From NCBI RefSeq assembly GCF_030996345.1, contig NZ_CP118747.1:1610001-1674000 (forward strand): DNA of 64,000 bases, read 5' to 3'. Shown in pieces: positions 7,839-16,137 of the stretch. Source of the stretch: Acidithiobacillus sp. AMEEHan (GTDB taxonomy: Bacteria > Pseudomonadota > Gammaproteobacteria > Acidithiobacillales > Acidithiobacillaceae). Under the pieces are notes generated by a model. The model was not told the DNA's origin. It worked only from the letters and a program-made list of their open reading frames with translations, and ran no database searches. Every line of letters starts with the position of its first letter. The stretch's first letter is position 1. The translations under genes were made by a program, and so were the position numbers.

Positions 7839-9290
7839 TCACGGTTCTTGCCGCAATACTGGCTTGGCAAAGTGGGGAGTGACCAAACCACCGCCCGCTT
7901 CTGGGGCTTCCCCTTCTTCGTGCGCACCGGGTAATGGGCTATGAAGATCCGGACCCTTGCGGATAATCTTGCTAAAGAAATACCAGGCGCCCGCCCAGAC
8001 ACTCAGTTCGAAGGTGATATACCCCAGGAACCAAATCACTTCTTGCCCAATTCCCATGTGACTGGTGCCTTCATAGGTGCGCATGAGTCCATACACCACC
8101 CAAGGTTGCCGGCCCACTTCGCGTGTCCACCAGCCGGTCCAGATCGCGAGATAAGGGAGAAACCCACTGAACACCATCAATCGCAAAAACCAAGGCCGTT
8201 GCCGCAATCCGGACACCGTAAACTTACCGCGCATTATCAGAGCAGTGCCCCACAGCGCCATGAAGAAGAGAAAGAAGCCAATGGCGACCATGATCCGGAA
8301 GGCATAGAACGGTACCCATACGTCAGGACGATCTTTAGCCGGGAAGGCGTCCATACCTGTCACTTTACCGTTCAGGGTGTGGGTCTCTAATAGGCTCAAT
8401 ACATGAGGAATGGTGATGGCAAAGACATTGCCGTCATTCTTTGCATTTGGTATGGCGATCAAATGCCATCCAGTGTTCACTTTTCCATCGGGTAAGTAGG
8501 TATGGTAATGACCTTCCATAGCCGCCAGAGAAGTAGGCTCGGAATGCGCTACATCCACTCCCAAGCTATCGCCCAGCCAGATTTGCACCGGAGTTACGAT
8601 CAGCAATGCCAATACCGCCGGCTTGAGCATCTTGAGGAACAAGTCGGCATGACGGTTTTTCAGGATATACCAAGAACTTACAGCAGCCAGCACGAAGAAG
8701 CCCAACACCATGGTCGCCACCCACATGTGTGGAAATCCCCAGCGGGCATTGGCATTGAATATGGCATGCCACCAATTGGTGACCTGAAAAATGCCGTTCT
8801 TCAGTACGACCCCATCTGGAGTTTGCATCCAGGAATTGGCGACTAGGATCCAATACGCCGATAGGCTCGAGGCGAGCGCCACATTGAACGTGGAAAACAG
8901 GTGCATTCCCTTGCCGATCTTGTTCCACCCAAAGACCATGAGACCAATGAAGCCGGCCTCGTACATGAAGGCAGTAATGGTTTCAAAGCCCAAGATGTTG
9001 CCAAAGAACGGACCTGCGGCCTGTGAGAACGGACCGTAGAGAATGCCGAAGGCCATCTCCATGGTTACCCCCGTTGCGACACCAGCGCCAAAATTGACAA
9101 TGAAGATTTTTTCGAAGAACCGCTCCAGGCGATACCATCGCTCGTCGCCAGAGCGCAACCAAGCGACCTCCAGCCCAAAAAGAATCCAAGAGACGCCGAT
9201 GGTTAGCGGCGTCCATAGGATATGCATGGATGTAATCCAGGCAAAGTCCAGCCGACTCAATAGGATCGGCAAAGTATTTTCCATTAGCAT
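7839..9290 (-). CDS. cydA: Cytochrome bd ubiquinol oxidase subunit I
   Basis: Quinol-oxidising and haem-binding subunit of the bd oxidase. It is 483 residues, starting at ATG 9290 with GGAGG nine bases upstream. Visible signatures are SRLDFAWITSMHILWTP (His near residue 23, a haem b595-type ligand), the FGILYGPFSQAAGPF and MYEAGFIGLMVFGW helices, and the short quinol loop ending GWWTREVGRQPWVVYG. The short Q-loop and GRQPW block resemble the cyanide-insensitive (CIO) subgroup. A charged Glu/Gly-rich tail follows the last helix. It is divergent from an FNR-like regulator, a plausible controller under low oxygen or NO. Confidence 0.96.
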   Translation of the reverse strand: MLMENTLPILLSRLDFAWITSMHILWTPLTIGVSWILFGLEVAWLRSGDERWYRLERFFEKIFIVNFGAGVATGVTMEMAFGILYGPFSQAAGPFFGNILGFETITAFMYEAGFIGLMVFGWNKIGKGMHLFSTFNVALASSLSAYWILVANSWMQTPDGVVLKNGIFQVTNWWHAIFNANARWGFPHMWVATMVLGFFVLAAVSSWYILKNRHADLFLKMLKPAVLALLIVTPVQIWLGDSLGVDVAHSEPTSLAAMEGHYHTYLPDGKVNTGWHLIAIPNAKNDGNVFAITIPHVLSLLETHTLNGKVTGMDAFPAKDRPDVWVPFYAFRIMVAIGFFLFFMALWGTALIMRGKFTVSGLRQRPWFLRLMVFSGFLPYLAIWTGWWTREVGRQPWVVYGLMRTYEGTSHMGIGQEVIWFLGYITFELSVWAGAWYFFSKIIRKGPDLHSPLPGAHEEGEAPEAGGGLVTPHFAKPVLRQEP

Positions 9291-9564
9291 GACAATTCAC
9301 CTCCAAAGACGCCACAAGTGGTAGCGACTGTAGATGATGAAGCATCAAGCGTGCCCGGCATTGTCGGCATTAAAAAACAGGGGGTTGAAAAAATGAATTG
9401 TGAATTGTCACTTATAATTGTGTGCATATCACCATAAAAAGAGACCAACATCCGCTTGCTTTACCCCAATAATGATATTTCGCAATTTCCAATGTGATTT
9501 CGCTTGCTTTCGAATGCCTATCCGCTACTCTTACTCTATCAACGATCACCGGAGACGTGCTCGA

Positions 9565-10290
9565 ATGGCCGACCAAGTGATGAACCTGGGGCTTTCTCCC
9601 TGCGGTAGCTGCCCAATTCATCGGTGGAGTATTTTCGCAGGACTATCGACGGGAGATTTACAGCAGTTACCGATGCCCGTCTATGATCTGCAGGCGACCC
9701 GCGGCACAGTGCTGAGCCACGAGGGGCAGCCCGCCGCCACGGCTTTTGTCGTTCGCAGTGGTGTCGTCAAGCTGGAGAAAACCGGCCCACGGGAGACGCA
9801 TCTCGTACAGCTTTTGCGCAGTGGCGATATCTGGGGCTTTGAGGGACTGGATCAGTCGTATTACCAGCACACGGCGACGATTCTGGAAAATGCACATATC
9901 TGTTCTTTAGAGGTAACTGCCCTGCACCAGTGGTGCGAGCAAGAACCACGCGTCCGGCAAGCAATTCGCATGCGGCTCCAGCAGGCACACCAGGAAACAG
10001 AGAATCATCTCCTCTTGGTGCTTTCCGCAAGCGCGGAACTCCGTGTGGCAGGTTTCCTGACGCGTTGGTGTCGGGACTTTCCCGATGGACAGAAAATTTC
10101 CCTGCCACTCCACCGGGAGGAATTGGCCAGCCACCTGGGCATGTCGACCGCCCACCTCAGCCGAATCATGGCAAAATTTAAGCGGCAACACTTGATTCGT
10201 GAGCAGCATGGCTGGATCCAAGTCGATTACCAACGGCTGCGAAACCTCCTTTTTCCAGAGGCTGAAGCAAGTGATAGCGACCTGGGTTGA
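9565..10290 (+). CDS. FNR-type Crp-family regulator with incomplete N-terminal cysteine set
   Basis: 241 residues: N-terminal Cys segment (SPCGSCPIHRWS), cAMP-type beta-roll (residues ~35-115), dimer helix and a winged HTH (EELASHLGMSTAHLSRIMAK). I start at ATG 9565 with GGAG upstream; the frame is open further 5' without family resemblance. Relative to FNR, Cys13, Cys16 and Cys113 align with three of the four [4Fe-4S] ligands, but the fourth position is Ser22. The recognition helix also has His where FNR has the conserved Glu (TAHLSR). It may therefore sense something other than O2 or bind another box. It is divergent from cydAB, separated by about 270 bp. Confidence 0.85.
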   Translation: MADQVMNLGLSPCGSCPIHRWSIFAGLSTGDLQQLPMPVYDLQATRGTVLSHEGQPAATAFVVRSGVVKLEKTGPRETHLVQLLRSGDIWGFEGLDQSYYQHTATILENAHICSLEVTALHQWCEQEPRVRQAIRMRLQQAHQETENHLLLVLSASAELRVAGFLTRWCRDFPDGQKISLPLHREELASHLGMSTAHLSRIMAKFKRQHLIREQHGWIQVDYQRLRNLLFPEAEASDSDLG

Positions 10291-10400
10291 TTGGCTAGCA
10301 GAGTGGCACTGTGCAACGCTGGCAACAGGACGGACGGCCAGCACCCTGCCGCGCCTTGTTCACGATATATTCCTCCCAACGACGACACCATGGAAATCGG

Positions 10401-11192
10401 ATGGCTATGATTATGAAAGAGTTTGTTGATGCACCTCTATCTGTACCGACGAACTCCAATGCAGACCTGCGAAATCGATTCGCTCGACAGGGGTGGTATG
10501 CCCTCACTGCGGAGCAGCTGTCGACGCTTCTCCACTTGGAAACGAGCCGGTGTGCACCGCTAGTGGCTATTTGGGATGATCTTCCCTTGGATGCATATCT
10601 TCGGGATGGCGGACGGTATCGACGGCGGCGCCATAGTAGTTTCATTCAGACGCTGGGCCCGAAACCCGTCGCGGAGGGCTTACTCCCCGTACCTCATCGA
10701 GCCCATTGGCAACCAACGACGTATAACGCCTTGCACGGCGGTATAGAGCGCTGGTTTGCGCCACTCTCTGTGCCGCTGACGCAGGCAGCGGCATGGAAAC
10801 CGCTATTGCTGGGCTTGGGAGAATTTTTTGCTTCCATCCGTCCCGCTGCACAATGGTTCATTGAGGCACACCAATTTCGCATCACCACGGACGGAGGTGT
10901 CGGTCGGCCAACACCGGAAGGCGCGCATCGAGATGGGGTGGATTTCATCGCAATCATCGTGTTGCAACGGCAGAAGATCCATGGCGGCGAGACCCGCGTC
11001 TTTACCCAGACGGGTACAGAGTTGAGTCGCCTCACCCTGTCCGAACCTTGCAGCGTGCTTCTCTTGGATGACACCCAAGTGATCCACGAGACCTCTCCGA
11101 TAGAGCCCAGCATAAACAACGAACTGGGCTGGCGGGATACCTTGGTGCTGACGTATCGGGCAGAGGGTTTCCTGGATCCGGAGGATCGATAG
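10401..11192 (+). CDS. 2OG-Fe(II) dioxygenase-like protein
   Basis: About 263 residues belonging, by motif pattern, to the 2OG-Fe_Oxy_2 group. The iron triad is visible: EGAHRDGVDFIAII gives His176 and Asp178, and DDTQVIHETSPI gives His229; LTYRAEGF supplies the Arg expected to hold 2-oxoglutarate. Members hydroxylate free amino acids or small substrates, and which one applies here cannot be read from sequence. ATG 10401 starts the conserved part, with only a weak ribosome site. It stands alone between the FNR-like gene and padR. Confidence 0.75.
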   Translation: MAMIMKEFVDAPLSVPTNSNADLRNRFARQGWYALTAEQLSTLLHLETSRCAPLVAIWDDLPLDAYLRDGGRYRRRRHSSFIQTLGPKPVAEGLLPVPHRAHWQPTTYNALHGGIERWFAPLSVPLTQAAAWKPLLLGLGEFFASIRPAAQWFIEAHQFRITTDGGVGRPTPEGAHRDGVDFIAIIVLQRQKIHGGETRVFTQTGTELSRLTLSEPCSVLLLDDTQVIHETSPIEPSINNELGWRDTLVLTYRAEGFLDPEDR

Positions 11193-11236
11193 GGTATCTC
11201 ACCACGATCTGAGACCATTTGGGCAATCCTTCGGCC

Positions 11237-11270
11237 TTGACAATCCTGAGTACCGTTATAAGATATATCT
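11237..11270 (+). promoter_or_regulatory. padR promoter with overlapping AGATATATCT operator
   Basis: TTGACA (11237-11242) is followed after 16 bp by TAAGAT (11259-11264), a good sigma-70 promoter. The palindrome AGATATATCT (11261-11270) overlaps the -10 and is followed by AAGATAG, a half repeat. Many PadR/YqjI-type repressors bind TATATCT-like dyads, so autoregulation is likely (inference). Confidence 0.6.
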
Positions 11271-11318
11271 AAGATAGTAAGGATGTGGCCTTGAGGCCAG
11301 CCCAATCGGGAGTCGATA

Positions 11319-11837
11319 GTGAAGCAAGGAAACGGGAGATGTCAGGACGCAGAGTACCCGCGGAGATGTGGGGGAGGACGGCGTCGCGGACGGATGCTCG
11401 ATCAAGGGATGTTGCGCTATGTCGTACTGCGGCGGATTGCCGAGCAGCCACGACACGGTTATGACCTGATCAAGCTGCTAGAGGAGCAGTCTGGCGGCAC
11501 ATACAGTCCTAGCCCCGGCATGATGTATCCCATGCTCTCCATGCTGGAGGATCAGGGAATCCTATCGGTCACCCTGGAAGGGAATAAGCGTTTGTACCAC
11601 TTGACGGAGCAAGGGCAAAAATTCCTGGCCCAAAACCAGGCGCTGGCCGCCGCCATTGAAGAACGGCTAAGCAACTTGGGAAAGGACGCTGGAGAGCAAA
11701 CCCGAGTGCGTCTGCGCGCATTGCAGGACGCAGTGCATGAACGCATTTCACTACCCGGGAAGTCCCCGGAGTGGATGCTGCAGGTACAAGAAATCTTGGC
11801 AAAGGCCCTGGAAGAAATCCAGGCATTGGATCGGTAG
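11319..11837 (+). CDS. PadR-family transcriptional regulator
   Basis: 172 residues with an N-terminal Arg/Gly-rich extension (RRCGGGRRRGR), then the PadR winged helix (LRYVVLRRIAEQPRHGYDLI, SPSPGMMYPMLSMLEDQGIL, GNKRLYHLTEQGQKFL) and a C-terminal dimer helix. Basic or His-rich extensions of this kind occur in metal-responsive YqjI-like PadR proteins. Start is GTG 11319 with GGGAG upstream. It is followed after 28 bp by a DUF2202 ferritin-like gene, which it probably co-regulates. Confidence 0.88.
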   Translation: MKQGNGRCQDAEYPRRCGGGRRRGRMLDQGMLRYVVLRRIAEQPRHGYDLIKLLEEQSGGTYSPSPGMMYPMLSMLEDQGILSVTLEGNKRLYHLTEQGQKFLAQNQALAAAIEERLSNLGKDAGEQTRVRLRALQDAVHERISLPGKSPEWMLQVQEILAKALEEIQALDR

Positions 11838-11865
11838 GTTACGAGAAATCTTGGAGGAATACGGA

Positions 11866-12597
11866 ATGAATTCGATTGTGATGGGTAGAGGAACCGGACG
11901 AGGGATGGGCCAGGGAAGGGGGCGAGGAAGAAGAGGGATAAAAGTGGGTACCGGACTAACTCGTGACCCTGAAAGTTTGGATAGACGTCCGAACTCGGCA
12001 CAACGGAAAGCGCACGTAGCCGATATTCGAGCAAATATTGCGCGGGGCCCACGGGACAGCCTTACCGCCAGCGAGAAAGAAGGCTTATTACTCATGCGAG
12101 AGGAAGAGAAAATTGCCCGCGATGTCTATCTGCGTCTTTTTGAGCGCTGGGGCATTCGTCCCTTTGGTAATATCATTGGTTCAGAACAAGCACACATGGA
12201 TGGTATGCTAGCTCTGCTGGACCATTATGGCTTAGAAGATCCCGTGCAAGGACTGGGTGTGGGTTCATTTCACAGCTCGACACTGCAAAGGCTCTACAAT
12301 GACCTGTTGGCCCAGGGCCTGCGTAGTGAAGAAGAAGCGATTCGCGTGGGCTTGCTGATCGAGGAACTAGACATTGCCGACCTGCAGCAGGCCAGCAAGC
12401 AAACCGACAAAGAGGCGATCCGCATGGTGTATCGTGAGCTAGAACGTGGCTCACGCAACCATCTTCGTGCATTTTATCGCTGGAAGGAAAAAATGGGGAT
12501 CGTCTACCATCCACAACATTTGTCACCAGACGAATTTCTGCGCACGTCCCTGTCTGCCCACGAAGAATGTGATTCGGAACACATTGCAGTTTCATAG
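11866..12597 (+). CDS. DUF2202 ferritin-like protein
   Basis: 243 residues starting at ATG 11866 behind TTGGAGGAA. The N-terminus is Gly/Arg-rich (GRGTGRGMGQGRGRGRRG). The DUF2202 domain follows, with the pattern of a four-helix ferritin-like fold: LLLMREEEKIARDVYLRLFE, NIIGSEQAHMDGMLALLDHY, and the later Glu-rich RVGLLIEELDIADLQQA and SRNHLRAFYRW. The E-x-x-H-like residues in paired helices suggest a di-metal site. It follows padR, so a metal- or stress-linked role is likely. The precise activity is unknown for the family. Confidence 0.85.
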   Translation: MNSIVMGRGTGRGMGQGRGRGRRGIKVGTGLTRDPESLDRRPNSAQRKAHVADIRANIARGPRDSLTASEKEGLLLMREEEKIARDVYLRLFERWGIRPFGNIIGSEQAHMDGMLALLDHYGLEDPVQGLGVGSFHSSTLQRLYNDLLAQGLRSEEEAIRVGLLIEELDIADLQQASKQTDKEAIRMVYRELERGSRNHLRAFYRWKEKMGIVYHPQHLSPDEFLRTSLSAHEECDSEHIAVS

Positions 12598-12610
12598 AGA
12601 ACGGAGATGC

Positions 12611-13009
12611 ATGAGCGTGAATCTTGAACCAAGCCAGTCGCCATATCAGTTGTTGGGTGGGGAAGCGGCACTGCGCAAGCTGGTAAATTGCTTTTATGAT
12701 CTAATGGACAGTGACGCGCAGTGGCATACCCCACTGCGCGTAATGCATCCTGAAGACCTCTCAGAGTCGAAAGAAAAACTATTCTTGTTTCTCTCCGGGT
12801 GGCTTGGTGGGCCAGACTTGTACGTACAAAAGTTCGGTCATCCTCGTCTACGTGCTCGCCATGCGAGCTTTCCCGTAAATAACCAAGCTCGAGACCAATG
12901 GATGGAATGCATGCTTGAGGCCATGAAGAGGCAAGCAATAGCGCCTGAAGTTCATGAGCACCTGCAGACAGCCTTGCAACGAACGGCAGATGCCATGCGT
13001 AACTGTTGA
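12611..13009 (+). CDS. Group II truncated haemoglobin
   Basis: 132 residues starting at ATG 12611 (CGGAG nine bases upstream), 13 bp after the DUF2202 gene. It shows the trHbO pattern: YQLLGGEAALRKLVNCFYDL at the N-terminus, FLFLSGWLGGPDLYVQKFGH, then RLRARHASFPV carrying the proximal His, and RDQWMECM with Trp at the G8 position typical of group II. A haem protein for O2 or NO chemistry. One of three putative NO/O2-binding proteins in the window (others are the globin at 45.8 kb and the hemerythrin at 42.7 kb). Confidence 0.88.
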   Translation: MSVNLEPSQSPYQLLGGEAALRKLVNCFYDLMDSDAQWHTPLRVMHPEDLSESKEKLFLFLSGWLGGPDLYVQKFGHPRLRARHASFPVNNQARDQWMECMLEAMKRQAIAPEVHEHLQTALQRTADAMRNC

Positions 13010-13270
13010 TAGGGACAACGGCCGACTGCAGCGATTCCGAAAGCATTTCTTCCGAGGTAAATGTGGTGGGGGTACAGATGGAACGCGCTGTTGGACTGCC
13101 AATGATGGCCCCAATCGATAGCAGTAGATTAAAGCCAGACGTCGCGAGATATCCCATTTCTCGTTGCCGGGATTTGTGTGTCCACCAATCTTCGGGAAAT
13201 ATTGTGATAGCGCACGGTAAGGTTTGAATCCTGCCTTTGGTTTCTTTTTAGATGAGGTAACAATTTCTCC

Positions 13271-13933
13271 GTGGACAATTGGTATTCTCATTTTCCAGCG
13301 CTACAGCAGATTTCCGATCCTGTGGCTTTGCAGGCACTGCAGCAGGTCGAACGCCTGTCGCTGTCACATGGTACCGTAGTGTTCGAGGAAGGCAGTCCTT
13401 GCAGCCGTTATCTATTCGTTCTGTCCGGCTCGGTTCGGGTACAGCAGTGCTCGCCCCAGGGAAGAGAGATTGTGCTCTACCGAGTGGGGCCGGGAGAAAC
13501 GTGCATACTGACCACCGCTTGTTTGCTTAGTCATCACCGCTACCCGGCCATGGGCCTTGCCGAAACCCCTGTACAGGCCATTACTCTAGCTGCGGATGCT
13601 TTCCAACAAGCCATTGCTGCCTCGGCATCGTTTCGTGACTTCGTGTTTCAGGCCTATGGACAACGTCTCAGCGAGATGCTCCTGGTGATGGAAGAAGTGG
13701 CATTCACCCGCCTAGATGTGCGCCTAGCGCGCCGGCTTCTCAGCTTGAGCGGTGACCAGGGACATTTGACGATTACTCACCAGGAACTTGCCCTCGAGCT
13801 CGGTTCGGCGCGGGAGGTGATCAGCCGCTTGTTAAAGGATTTTGAGACGCGGGGATGGCTGCATCGCCGTACCGGCTTGGTGCAAATTCTGGATCGCCAA
13901 GCACTGGAACGTCTGGCGGCGGATGTTTGGTGA
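13271..13933 (+). CDS. Crp/Fnr-family regulator
   Basis: 220 residues with a GTG start at 13271. The cyclic-nucleotide-type beta-roll (VFEEGSPCSRYLFVLSGSVR, GREIVLYRVGPGETC) leads to a dimer helix and a C-terminal HTH (LTITHQELALELGSAREVIS). It has no FNR-like N-terminal cluster. The GETCILTTACLL block has two cysteines at the place seen in Crp proteins that are often paired with DUF2892 genes. Such a gene follows 67 bp downstream, suggesting a redox- or sulfur-responsive pair (inference). The upstream 260 bp holds no convincing gene. Confidence 0.85.
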   Translation: MDNWYSHFPALQQISDPVALQALQQVERLSLSHGTVVFEEGSPCSRYLFVLSGSVRVQQCSPQGREIVLYRVGPGETCILTTACLLSHHRYPAMGLAETPVQAITLAADAFQQAIAASASFRDFVFQAYGQRLSEMLLVMEEVAFTRLDVRLARRLLSLSGDQGHLTITHQELALELGSAREVISRLLKDFETRGWLHRRTGLVQILDRQALERLAADVW

Positions 13934-14000
13934 TTAAGTCACTGCAACCCAAGGGTTCCACCGCTATGCTGCTACCGTATCCACTATGCGGAGCAGCGTC

Positions 14001-14189
14001 ATGTTAAACGAAGGAATGGTTGATCGGGGTATCCGGGTTTTGGTTGGAGTGGGTTTGTTGATACTGGTCTTTGTGGGTCCGCAAACCCCTTGGGGGTGGG
14101 TCGGCGTGGTACCCCTGCTGACGGGCCTGGTGGGCTGGTGTCCACTTTACTCTCTCCTGGGGTTGCGCACCTGTCCACTGCGCAAATAA
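14001..14189 (+). CDS. DUF2892 small membrane protein (paralogue 1)
   Basis: 62 residues starting at ATG 14001 with GGAG upstream. Two transmembrane helices carry the family signature: NEGMVDRGIRVLVGVGLLIL, the PWGWVG turn, and CPLYSLLGLRTC near the end. The two conserved cysteines (GWCPLYSLLGLRTC) are retained. It is paired with the Crp/Fnr gene upstream. A close paralogue lies at 62062-62256. Often found near rhodanese and sulfur genes, but no activity is known. Confidence 0.85.
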   Translation: MLNEGMVDRGIRVLVGVGLLILVFVGPQTPWGWVGVVPLLTGLVGWCPLYSLLGLRTCPLRK

Positions 14190-14220
14190 GGCGCTGTAGG
14201 CTCCTTTAGACACTGTCTGG

Positions 14221-14241
14221 CAAGGGGGCTTTTTCCCCTTG
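14221..14241 (+). terminator. Hairpin after the DUF2892 gene
   Basis: CAAGGGG and CCCCTTG form a perfect 7-bp stem around a T-rich 7-base loop. There is no T-run on the 3' side. The 3' arm overlaps the -35 box of the next promoter, so this may be a mixed terminator/operator. Weak as a terminator. Confidence 0.4.
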
Positions 14242-14269
14242 ACATTACAGCAAGATGCAATGCTAGCAT
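14239..14269 (+). promoter_or_regulatory. MerR-type promoter ahead of the copper efflux genes
   Basis: TTGACA (14239-14244) and TAGCAT (14264-14269) are separated by 19 bp, the overlong spacer typical of promoters activated by MerR-family metal sensors. An imperfect dyad, CATTACA (14243-14249) and TGCAATG (14256-14262), sits in the spacer as it should. It points to a CueR-like regulator encoded elsewhere (inference). Confidence 0.6.
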
Positions 14270-14275
14270 TTATCC

Positions 14276-14291
14276 ATAAGGATTTCCTTAT
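14276..14291. promoter_or_regulatory. Perfect dyad ATAAGGA-TT-TCCTTAT
   Basis: Seven-base arms around TT, just downstream of the MerR-type promoter and upstream of the first metal gene. A candidate second operator or transcript-start dyad. Binding protein unknown. Confidence 0.4.
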
Positions 14292-14402
14292 CCATTTAGG
14301 GGCCTCCAGAATCCTGTGACTGCTTGCAGCACTTCGCCCAGATTCACCTCTTTCCCCCGCAGCTACGGCGGGGGACGGCTGGGTGCCCTATTGCGAGCCC
14401 GG

Positions 14403-14774
14403 ATGACGGTCCTTTTCAGCCTGATCCTGTTGTTGCTGCCATTGGCTGATGCGGTGTTTCCGGACTTTTGCCATTGCAGCCGGATGGCAGAAATGTCCAT
14501 GACAAGCATGCGGGACATGCCCATGCATTGCCCAATGATGGACGGAAAAATGGCCATGCCCGGGATGCAGGGTCATTCCTGTGTTGCGCTCTGCGCCTTG
14601 GCCCATGCCCCGGATGGTTCGGTCTTTGGCCACCTCATTCTCCCGGCAGTCTCACTCTATGCGCTCCTGTGGTTCTCATTGCCGCCGTTGCGTTTTTCCA
14701 TCGCGACGTTCCTGGATCTCGTCTTGGTTTGGGCGCACCCGCCACCCCTTTCGCAGGTCCGGCTACTGATCTGA
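14403..14774 (+). CDS. Met/His-rich small envelope protein
   Basis: Begins with a hydrophobic signal or anchor (MTVLFSLILLLLPLADAVF), followed by Cys-His (FCHCSRM) and a methionine-rich stretch (MSMTSMRDMPMHCPMM, later MPGMQGHSC). A hydrophobic segment (LYALLWFSLPPL) lies near the C-terminus. Met and His clusters of this sort bind Cu(I)/Ag(I) in periplasmic proteins. The start is uncertain: an in-frame GTG at 14316 would add 29 residues. First gene of the copper efflux operon, 70 bp before the TolC-like gene. Confidence 0.65.
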   Translation: MTVLFSLILLLLPLADAVFPDFCHCSRMAEMSMTSMRDMPMHCPMMDGKMAMPGMQGHSCVALCALAHAPDGSVFGHLILPAVSLYALLWFSLPPLRFSIATFLDLVLVWAHPPPLSQVRLLI

Positions 14775-14844
14775 GTTTTTCCTGAAGACGAGCGCCTCCC
14801 AGCCCGTTGGGCGGGATTGTCCGTGTCATTTTCAGGAGAACGCC

Positions 14845-16137
14845 ATGATTTCCTTTCCGGAGAAATCTCTACCCTTCCGCTCCAGGCATGCTCTCGCTTG
14901 GATCATGCTCGGATCCGTCGCCGGTCTGCTGACCCCGGGCCAGGCGACCGCCACGCGGCTTGACCTCTCCGCCGCCGAACGCCTGCTGCAGCAACAAAAC
15001 CCGAGCTTGGCCGCCTATCAACAAAAGATCCAGGCATTGCGTCACCAGGCAGTGGCCGCAGCACAACTGCCAGATCCCCATATCAGCTTGGGAGCCGTTA
15101 ATCTCCCTACTAACAATTTCTCCATGAACCAACAGCAGATGAGCATGCTCAGTGTGGGGTTGAGTCAGACCTTTCCTCCCTTTGGGCAACTCGCGTTGCG
15201 GGGTCGGCAATTACGCATGGAGGCGACCGCAGAGACCGCCATACGCGCGGAACGGGCAGCAGAGCTGCGTTGGCTCTTGCAACAGAGTTGGATCCAAGCG
15301 CAGGTAGCGCACCAGGAACGCAGCATCCTGCAGCGTCAGAAACGGCTCGACCAGATGACGGAACAGGCAGCGGTAGACGCCTATCGTGCCGGGAGAGTGG
15401 ACCAAGCCGCGGTATTACGCAGCCAACTGGCCCTCGCCAACTTGGAAAATCGAATGGACCAAGTCCGCGCCCAACAACAAACGGCCCTCGCTCGGATCGC
15501 CGAGCTTTTGGGCTCCACTTCGGCCCTACAACTGCGTTGGTCTTGGCCCCATTTGCAGCCGCCAGCGCCGCTAGCCGCACTGCAAATGAAGTTACCAGGG
15601 CAACCGGCATTGCAAGCCGCCGCTGCCAGCAGTCGCGCAGCGGCCCTTGCAGTCCGGGTAGCGCGCACAAATCTCTTGCCATCCATAACCGTAAGCACCG
15701 CCTATGGCCAGGATTTTATGCCGGGTAGTCCCAATTGGCTCTCGATTGGCGTCAATCTGAGTCTCCCGATCTTTCCCGGAGATCGCCAGGACCAAACCAT
15801 AGCCGCGGCCCAAGAAAAAGAGATGGCTGCGGAAGATACCTACGAGGAAGAACGACTACGCTTGGCACGTCAGATCCATACGGCCTATGCCCAGTTCCAG
15901 GCAGCTGATGCACAGTACCAACGCAGTGAAAAAACGTTGTTGCCCCTCGCAACGCAAACCTATCGTGCCGAACTCGCTGGTTTCATCGCCGGGCGAACGT
16001 CCATGCAATCGGTTCTCCATGCGCAGAACTCGGTACTGGAGACAGCACTGCAGGCCCTGGTCGCCAGAGAGAATCAAGCACTCAGCAGCGCAGAACTGGC
16101 ATACCTAGCCACCCAATACCAAGGAGCGCAATCATGA
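14845..16137 (+). CDS. cusC: TolC-family outer-membrane channel of a metal RND pump
   Basis: 430 residues with an AGGAG ribosome site. The signal peptide region (LAWIMLGSVAGLLTPGQATA) precedes two repeated TolC-type domains with long coiled-coil helices (SAAERLLQQQNPSLAAYQQK; QIHTAYAQFQAADAQYQR) and the beta-strand block GVNLSLPIFPG. It forms the outer-membrane duct for the adaptor and pump that follow. Its stop overlaps the next start by 4 bp, so the three genes are translationally coupled. The cus name is by position and family; copper/silver specificity is inferred. Confidence 0.88.
   Translation: MISFPEKSLPFRSRHALAWIMLGSVAGLLTPGQATATRLDLSAAERLLQQQNPSLAAYQQKIQALRHQAVAAAQLPDPHISLGAVNLPTNNFSMNQQQMSMLSVGLSQTFPPFGQLALRGRQLRMEATAETAIRAERAAELRWLLQQSWIQAQVAHQERSILQRQKRLDQMTEQAAVDAYRAGRVDQAAVLRSQLALANLENRMDQVRAQQQTALARIAELLGSTSALQLRWSWPHLQPPAPLAALQMKLPGQPALQAAAASSRAAALAVRVARTNLLPSITVSTAYGQDFMPGSPNWLSIGVNLSLPIFPGDRQDQTIAAAQEKEMAAEDTYEEERLRLARQIHTAYAQFQAADAQYQRSEKTLLPLATQTYRAELAGFIAGRTSMQSVLHAQNSVLETALQALVARENQALSSAELAYLATQYQGAQS

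Noticed and set aside
9291-9420. FNR box before cydA (TTGATGCTTCATCAT)
   Set aside because: Half-site spacing is five bases and the second half is imperfect, so it does not meet the TTGAT-N4-ATCAA pattern.
13010-13270. Minus-strand frame reading MGYLATSGFNLLLSIGAIIG before the Crp gene
   Set aside because: Looks faintly like a transporter fragment, but it has no ribosome site and no second motif and overlaps the truncated globin end.
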